From assembly GCA_030044325.1 (NCBI GenBank), contig JASHWA010000288.1, forward strand, positions 1 to 6,934: a stretch of 6,934 nt of DNA, in the 5' to 3' direction. Source of the DNA: Bryobacteraceae bacterium. Its GTDB lineage: Bacteria > Acidobacteriota > Terriglobia > Bryobacterales > Bryobacteraceae. Shown here piece by piece: positions 1-4,547 of this stretch. The translations under genes and the position numbers were made by a program. Numbering within the stretch: position 1 is the stretch's first letter; each line of letters begins with the position of its first letter. The notes under the pieces are model-generated. The model was not told the origin of the DNA. It saw nothing but the letters and a program-made list of their open reading frames with translations, and ran no database searches.

Positions 1-1
1 A

Positions 2-118
2 ATGCGCCGCAAGCGCGCGATTTTCTTGGGTAACCTGCTGAGCTCGGCAGAATACGAGCTCGCCCCGCGCAAGCCGTTGGGAAAGGAAGTTTGTGCGATT
101 CATTGTATCGCCGTATAG
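2..118 (+). CDS. Possible 3' end of an unidentified upstream gene
   Basis: The frame is open from the left edge to a TAG at 116-118. Its codons look like those of the neighbouring genes up to about position 90 (many C/G third positions). After that the residues (CAIHCIAV) look less typical. I do not recognise the product. In this locus type the gene before imuB is often imuA, a RecA-like protein, but nothing in these 38 residues identifies ImuA. The TAG sits exactly where the hairpin cluster begins, so the repeat may have supplied the stop or replaced the original gene end. The ATG at 2-4 is probably internal. The stretch could also be non-coding. Confidence 0.25.
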   Translation: MRRKRAIFLGNLLSSAEYELAPRKPLGKEVCAIHCIAV

Positions 119-175
119 CGTGCCGCACGCACTCTTGCGTGCCGCGCCGGCACTCGTGCCGACGCACGGTCGTGC
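118..175. repeat. Cluster of short hairpins upstream of imuB
   Basis: Three adjacent inverted repeats are visible. GCACGCA (125-131) pairs with TGCGTGC (136-142) around a CTCT loop. CGGCAC (148-153) pairs with GTGCCG (156-161). GCACG (164-168) pairs with CGTGC (171-175). A competing fold also exists, with GCGTGC at 118-123 facing GCACGC at 125-130. The 9-mer GCGTGCCGC occurs twice, at 118-126 and 137-145. No T-run follows, so this does not look like an intrinsic terminator. The structure resembles dispersed palindromic intergenic repeats of the REP type. That it belongs to a multi-copy family is an inference, because no second copy lies in this window. Confidence 0.6.
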
Positions 176-188
176 ATCCCGGCGCCAC

Positions 189-192
189 GAGG
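189..192 (+). promoter_or_regulatory. Ribosome binding site of imuB
   Basis: GAGG lies five bases before the ATG at 198, a normal Shine-Dalgarno spacing. An out-of-frame ATG at 194 is too close to this site to be used. A TGA at 195-197 directly precedes the 198 ATG in the same frame, so 198 is the earliest possible start. Confidence 0.55.
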
Positions 193-197
193 CATGA

Positions 198-1328
198 ATG
201 TATGCCTGTATCCATTCCGATGACGCCCCCGCGCTGGCGCGGTCGTTTTCTCCGTTCATCGAAATCCTCGACCCGCGCACGGCCGTCTTTTCCGTCACCG
301 CGCGACAAATCCCCGCCATTGCACAACTGAAACGCGCAGCCATCGCCTCAACCATCGAAGCCGCCGTGCTCGCGGCGTGTCACTTCAATGGCGTCACGCG
401 GATCCAGCCCGGCGATGAACCCCGCGTCCTCGGCGCTTTACCGATCGACGCGCTCCCGCCCGATCCCGAAATCTTCGAAACACTCGAAATGTGGGGCATC
501 CGCACGCTCGCCGACCTCGCGCGGCTGCCCGAAAACGGCCTCGTTGAACGATTGGGCGATCGCGGCCTGCGCATCTATCGTCTCGCGCGCGGTGCCCTGG
601 ATCGTCCGCTCAAGCCCGAACGCATCGAAATCATTTTTGAAGAATTCATCGAATTCGACCACCCGCTCGAGCTGCTTGAACCGCTCTTGCTCATCATCGG
701 CAGGTTATTGAACGATCTCTGCGCGCGCCTGGACCGGCGCTCGATTTCTGCCGGAGAGCTGAAATTGACGCTGAATCGCATCGAGCGCACACTCCAGCTC
801 CCGTTCCCCACGCGCGATTCGAAATTCTTGCTCAAGCTCCTCCAGCACGATCTCGAAGCCAACAAACCGGACGCCCCCGTTGAAAAAATCCGTCTGCAGA
901 TCGTCCCCGCGGAATCGCGCCGCGTCCAGCACGATTTGTTCGAACCCTCCGCGCCCGAGCCGGAAAAGCTGGAGCTCACGCTCGGAAAAATTCGCGCGCT
1001 GGTGGGAAAGGAAAACGTGAAAACGCCGGAGCTGCGCGACACGCATCGTCCGGGATGGTCGATTTCGGACATGCGCCTGTCATTCCGCTATTTCCGCCCC
1101 CCGATGGAAGCGCGCGTCGAAACCGAAAACGGCATTCCGAAACAGATTTTGACGCGAATGTTCCGGGGAAAAATCACGAAAACCGCCGGCCCCTGGCGCT
1201 CGAGCGGCGATTGGTGGCGAGAAGACGCCTGGCATCGCGACGAATGGGATATCGCCGTCGCCGACGGCGCGCTGTATCGGATTTACCACGCGCGCGCGGA
1301 GTGGTTCGCGGAAGGAATTTATGACTGA
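198..1328 (+). CDS. imuB: ImuB, inactive Y-family polymerase homologue, short form
   Basis: The 376-residue protein matches ImuB, the non-catalytic Y-family subunit that links the error-prone polymerase DnaE2 to the replication clamp during SOS mutagenesis. Near the N-terminus, FSPFIE (17-22) followed by DPRTAVFSVT (25-34) lines up with the Y-family stretch that normally carries the catalytic Asp-Glu pair (SLDEAYLDVT in DinB). Here those positions are R27 and T28. Thumb/helix-hairpin-helix-like sequence follows at about 95-130 (GIRTLADLARLP, RLARGAL). The little-finger-like region spans about 140-230. QHDLF at 244-248 fits the beta-clamp-binding consensus. PEPEKLELTLGKI and DTHRPG, then the C-terminal tail (SGDWWREDAW, DEWD, GALYRIY, ending EGIYD), are typical of ImuB; I recall the tail as DUF6504. 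ImuB proteins are usually about 450-520 residues. This one is short because the conserved FSP motif starts at residue 17, not near 90. The gene precedes dnaE2 by 69 bp and is probably cotranscribed with it. No LexA site is recognisable. Confidence 0.9.
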   Translation: MYACIHSDDAPALARSFSPFIEILDPRTAVFSVTARQIPAIAQLKRAAIASTIEAAVLAACHFNGVTRIQPGDEPRVLGALPIDALPPDPEIFETLEMWGIRTLADLARLPENGLVERLGDRGLRIYRLARGALDRPLKPERIEIIFEEFIEFDHPLELLEPLLLIIGRLLNDLCARLDRRSISAGELKLTLNRIERTLQLPFPTRDSKFLLKLLQHDLEANKPDAPVEKIRLQIVPAESRRVQHDLFEPSAPEPEKLELTLGKIRALVGKENVKTPELRDTHRPGWSISDMRLSFRYFRPPMEARVETENGIPKQILTRMFRGKITKTAGPWRSSGDWWREDAWHRDEWDIAVADGALYRIYHARAEWFAEGIYD

Positions 1329-1333
1329 AAGTT

Positions 1334-1383
1334 AGTGGTGTGTGGTTGGTGGTTCGTCGACGAACTACTCACCATACACCACT
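1334..1383. repeat. 50-bp near-perfect inverted repeat between imuB and dnaE2
   Basis: Two 25-base arms (1334-1358 and 1359-1383) are complementary with 21 Watson-Crick pairs, three G-U pairs (1342/1375, 1348/1369, 1351/1366) and one mismatch (1347/1370). The centre is a perfect 14-bp palindrome, GTTCGTCGACGAAC (1352-1365). The left arm has a period of seven: TTAGTGG, TGTGTGG, TTGGTGG, TTCGTCG (1332-1359). The element begins six bases after the imuB stop and ends 14 bases before the dnaE2 start. No T-run follows it, so it is unlikely to be an intrinsic terminator. It may be a mobile palindromic repeat, or an mRNA structure that affects stability or dnaE2 translation. Confidence 0.8.
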
Positions 1384-1397
1384 CATGGGTTTTCGCG

Positions 1398-4300
1398 ATG
1401 AATTTTGTTGACTTCCACACCCGCTCCGCCTTCAGCTTCCTCGGAGCTGCTTCGCTGCCCGAGGATCTGGTCCAGCGCGCGGCAGATCTCGGCCACGCTG
1501 CCGTGGCATTGATGGATCGCGACAACCTGTGCGGCGCGCCGCGATTTTATATGGCCGCGAAAAAGCTCGGGATGAAAGCGCATTTAGGCGCGGAAATCAC
1601 CGGAGCCGACGGCGATTCCTACCCACTGCTCGCCGAAAATCGTACCGGCTATCAGAACCTCTGCCGCCTGATCACATCGATGAAGCTACGCGCGCCCAAG
1701 GGCGAAGCCGCCGCGTCCCTCGAAGAGTTGCGCCAGTTTTCCGCTGGCCTCGTCTGCCTCACCGGCGAAGGCCCGCCCGTACGCTCGCGCTTTGAAAAAC
1801 TCTTGAGCCTTTTCGGTACGCGCAATGTCTACGCCGAGCTTCAGCGCCATTTCCATCGCGACGAAGAATCGCGCAACCAAGCCGTCGTCGAGGTCGCCCG
1901 TTCCATGAAGCTTCCGCTGATCGCCACCAACGGCGTGCGCCACGCGACTCCCCAAGAACGCGAACTCTTTGACGCTCTCACCGCGGTTCGTAACAAAACC
2001 ACCGTTATGGAAGCCGGAAAACTTCTGGCGCGAAATTCCGAGCGTTACATAAAAACTCCGCGAAAAATGGGTCTGATTTTCGCCGATCTCCCCGAAGCAA
2101 TCGCCGAAACCGCCGAGCTCTCTCATCGCCTCGATTTCACCCTCGCCGATCTGGGCTACGAATTTCCCAAATATCCCGTCCCGCCCGGCGAAACCATCCA
2201 TTCCTTCCTGCGCAAGCGGACTGACGAAGGCGCGCGCCGCCGCTATCGCCCATATCACGATAAAGCCCGCGCGCAGATCGAGCGCGAGCTCGCGCTCATC
2301 GAAAAGTTGAACCTCGGCGGATATTTTCTGATCGTCTGGGACCTGGTCGAGTTCTGCCGGCGCGAAGGAATTCTGGTTCAGGGCCGCGGATCGGCTGCCA
2401 ACAGCGCGGTGTGTTATTCGCTCGGCATCACCGCCGTCGATCCCGTGGCGATGGATCTTCTGTTCGAGCGATTTTTATCGGAAGAGCGCGGCGAATGGCC
2501 CGATATCGATCTCGACCTTCCCAGCGGCGATCAGCGCGAGCGTGTCATTCAATATGTCTACCAGCGCTACGGCCGGCGCGGCGCCGCGATGACCGCCAAT
2601 GTCATCACCTATCGCGGCCGATCCGCGGCGCGCGATATCGGGAAAGCGCTGGGTTTCGAGGAAGCCTCGCTTTCGCGCCTCTCTTCGCTGGTCGCGACCT
2701 GGGGATGGAAAGATCCGCGCGATACCGCGGTGAAGCAGTTCACTCATGCCGGTTTTGATTTAAACAATCCGCGCATTAAACGATTTTTGGATTTATACGT
2801 CGCAGTGCAGAATCTGCCACGCCATCTCGGCCAGCACTCCGGAGGAATGGTCGTCTGCCAGGGACAGCTCGATTCCGTCGTGCCGCTCGAACCCGCGACG
2901 ATGCCCGGCCGCGTGGTCATTCAATGGGACAAGGACGATTGCGCCGATCTGGGTCTCGTAAAAGTGGACCTGCTCGGCCTGGGGATGATGGCCGTGCTCG
3001 AAGAATCGCTCCAGTTGATTCGCGAGCATTACCGCGAAGAAGTCGATCTGGCGCATCTGCCGCAGGACGATCCCGCGGTCTACGACGCGCTCCAGCGCGC
3101 CGACACCATCGGCATGTTCCAGGTGGAAAGCCGCGCGCAGATGTCCTGCCTGCCGCGCCTCAAGCCGAAAAAATTCTACGACATCGTGGTGCAGGTGGCC
3201 ATCATCCGCCCCGGCCCTATCGTCGGCAAAATGATGCATCCTTATTTAAACCGCCGCCAGGGATTCGAGGAAGCCGCATGCCTGCATCCGTCGCTTGAAG
3301 TTGTGCTGCGCCGGACCCTCGGCGTGCCGCTGTTTCAGGAACAGCTCCTGCGCATCGCCATGATCGCCGCGAACTTCACCGGCGGCGAGGCCGAGGAGCT
3401 GCGCCGCGCCATGGGATTCAAGCGCTCCGAAGCGCGCATGCGCGAAATCGAAGGCCGCCTGCGCTCGGGGATGACAGCGAATGGAATCGTCGGCGACACG
3501 CAGGATCGCATCGTGCAGTCGATCACCTCATTCGCGCTGTACGGATTTCCCGAATCGCATGCCGCGAGTTTCGCCTTGATCGCCTACGCGAGCGCGTATC
3601 TCAAGTGCCATTACCTTGCCGCGTTCACCGCCGCGATTCTGAATCAGCAGCCCATGGGATTTTACCACCCCGCGACGCTGGTCAAGGACGCGCAGCGCCA
3701 CGGATTGCATTTCCGCCCGGTGGACGTGATGCAGTCGCAGTGGAACTCCGCTTTGGAGGAGTGGCCAGTGGTCAGTGGCCAGTGGTCAGTGCGCCTGGGA
3801 TTCAACTACGTCCGCGGATTGCGGCGCGAGCCGGCCGATGCGATCGTCGCGCGGCGCCCGTTCACTTCCATCGACGACCTTGCGTTGCGCGTTCCCGAAC
3901 TGCGCAAGGACGAGTTGCGCATGCTCGCCGAAATCGGCGCGCTCAACAGCCTCGCCGGTCATCGCCGCGACGCGCTGTGGCAGTCCGAACGCGCCGTTCG
4001 TCCGGCTGGTCCTTTATTGGACGCGATCGAGGCAGCGCAGGAGAAATCTCCTCTCGCCATGATGACCGCGCCCGAGCGCATCCGCGCCGATTTCTACGGC
4101 ACCGGCCTCACCATCGGCTCACACCCCATGCGCCTCTATCGCGACCGAATGCGCGCCGGCGGCATTTTATCCGCAGCCGATTTGAAGCGCGTCCCGAACG
4201 GACGCCTGGTGCGCGTCGCCGGATGCGTCATCTGCCGCCAGCGCCCCGGAACCGCGAACGGGTTTTTGTTCCTGAGCCTCGAAGACGAAACCGGAATCGC

Positions 4301-4478
4301 CAACGCCATCGTCGAGCCCGAAAAATTCGACCAGTATCGCGAAACCCTGGTCCGCGCGCCGTACCTGATCGTCGAAGGAATTCTGCAAAATCAGCAGGGC
4401 GCGATTTCTCTGAAGGTGCACAACGTAGAACCGCTCGCGCTCGACGTAGCCGCTGTCCCCTCCCACGATTTCAGTTGA
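1398..4478 (+). CDS. dnaE2: DnaE2 (ImuC), error-prone C-family DNA polymerase
   Basis: The 1026-residue protein is the catalytic subunit of the ImuA-ImuB-DnaE2 translesion mutasome. It has the length and domain order of DnaE2. An N-terminal PHP domain starts with VDFHTRSAFSFLGAAS; only the first histidine (H7) of the HxH pair remains, as I recall is common in DnaE2. In the palm, GRGS is at 329-332, PDIDLD gives D369, D371 and D373, and KVDLLGL gives the third aspartate, D524. IRPGPI, FQEQL and YGFPESHAASFA follow, then a helix-hairpin-helix region around 800-850. An OB-fold lies at about 935-1018, and the C-terminus SHDFS is DnaE2-like. The ATG at 1398 is preferred because it gives the standard N-terminus. 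An in-frame GTG at 1335 would add 21 residues encoded inside the hairpin. The ribosome binding site is weak (GGG at 1387-1389), so coupling to imuB is plausible. Residues 789-798 (WPVVSGQWSV) are encoded by a heptamer repeat within a variable loop. Family knowledge predicts SOS control, but no operator is seen. Confidence 0.95.
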   Translation: MNFVDFHTRSAFSFLGAASLPEDLVQRAADLGHAAVALMDRDNLCGAPRFYMAAKKLGMKAHLGAEITGADGDSYPLLAENRTGYQNLCRLITSMKLRAPKGEAAASLEELRQFSAGLVCLTGEGPPVRSRFEKLLSLFGTRNVYAELQRHFHRDEESRNQAVVEVARSMKLPLIATNGVRHATPQERELFDALTAVRNKTTVMEAGKLLARNSERYIKTPRKMGLIFADLPEAIAETAELSHRLDFTLADLGYEFPKYPVPPGETIHSFLRKRTDEGARRRYRPYHDKARAQIERELALIEKLNLGGYFLIVWDLVEFCRREGILVQGRGSAANSAVCYSLGITAVDPVAMDLLFERFLSEERGEWPDIDLDLPSGDQRERVIQYVYQRYGRRGAAMTANVITYRGRSAARDIGKALGFEEASLSRLSSLVATWGWKDPRDTAVKQFTHAGFDLNNPRIKRFLDLYVAVQNLPRHLGQHSGGMVVCQGQLDSVVPLEPATMPGRVVIQWDKDDCADLGLVKVDLLGLGMMAVLEESLQLIREHYREEVDLAHLPQDDPAVYDALQRADTIGMFQVESRAQMSCLPRLKPKKFYDIVVQVAIIRPGPIVGKMMHPYLNRRQGFEEAACLHPSLEVVLRRTLGVPLFQEQLLRIAMIAANFTGGEAEELRRAMGFKRSEARMREIEGRLRSGMTANGIVGDTQDRIVQSITSFALYGFPESHAASFALIAYASAYLKCHYLAAFTAAILNQQPMGFYHPATLVKDAQRHGLHFRPVDVMQSQWNSALEEWPVVSGQWSVRLGFNYVRGLRREPADAIVARRPFTSIDDLALRVPELRKDELRMLAEIGALNSLAGHRRDALWQSERAVRPAGPLLDAIEAAQEKSPLAMMTAPERIRADFYGTGLTIGSHPMRLYRDRMRAGGILSAADLKRVPNGRLVRVAGCVICRQRPGTANGFLFLSLEDETGIANAIVEPEKFDQYRETLVRAPYLIVEGILQNQQGAISLKVHNVEPLALDVAAVPSHDFS
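3761..3791 (+). repeat. Heptamer tandem repeat inside dnaE2
   Basis: The 14-mer GTGGCCAGTGGTCA occurs twice in perfect tandem (3761-3774 and 3775-3788), followed by GTG. It can also be read as four alternating heptamers, GTGGCCA and GTGGTCA. It is translated in frame as WPVVSGQWSV (DnaE2 residues 789-798), between a typical SQWNSALEE segment and RLGFNYVRGL. At this place DnaE2 proteins have a linker of variable sequence, so the repeat probably entered a tolerant site. Short heptamer tandem repeats (STRRs) are known from cyanobacteria. The assignment to an equivalent family here is an inference. Confidence 0.8.
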
Positions 4479-4511
4479 AGGATTCGCGTTCATTCGCGGC
4501 CTTGAAACCGT

Positions 4512-4528
4512 CCTTCACGAATTGAAGG
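4512..4528 (+). terminator. Weak hairpin after dnaE2, doubtful terminator
   Basis: CCTTCA (4512-4517) and TGAAGG (4523-4528) form a six-pair stem with a five-base loop, 33 bases after the dnaE2 stop. The bases after it (TGTTATCC) are only moderately T-rich, so termination would be inefficient at best. The same 69-bp spacer contains TG-T-TATCCT (4529-4537), which resembles an extended -10 element for the next gene but has no convincing -35 partner. Whether the next gene is read through from dnaE2 or has its own promoter cannot be decided. Confidence 0.25.
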
Positions 4529-4547
4529 TGTTATCCTCCAAAGAAGC

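Noticed and set aside
91..330. 79-residue + strand frame crossing the hairpin cluster and the imuB start
   Set aside because: Its translation is Arg/Ser/Cys-rich, it runs through palindromic repeats and then overlaps imuB in another frame.
1334..1383. Intrinsic terminator between imuB and dnaE2
   Set aside because: The stem is long but no T-run follows (CATGGGTTTTCG), and termination would separate two genes expected to be co-expressed.
1335..1397. GTG at 1335 as the dnaE2 start, adding 21 residues
   Set aside because: The added residues (MVCGWWFVDELL...) are encoded by the arm of the inverted repeat and match nothing in DnaE2. The ATG at 1398 gives the usual N-terminus.
1686..2258. 190-residue minus strand open frame
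   Set aside because: It is antisense to conserved DnaE2 sequence, has no recognisable motif and no upstream ribosome binding site that I can see.
3761..3791. CRISPR-like repeat
   Set aside because: The units are 7 or 14 bases, directly adjacent with no spacers, and lie in a coding frame.
3605..4525. 306-residue + strand open frame overlapping dnaE2
   Set aside because: It is an Arg/Ala-rich frame shadow of dnaE2, which is unambiguous in its own frame over the same bases.
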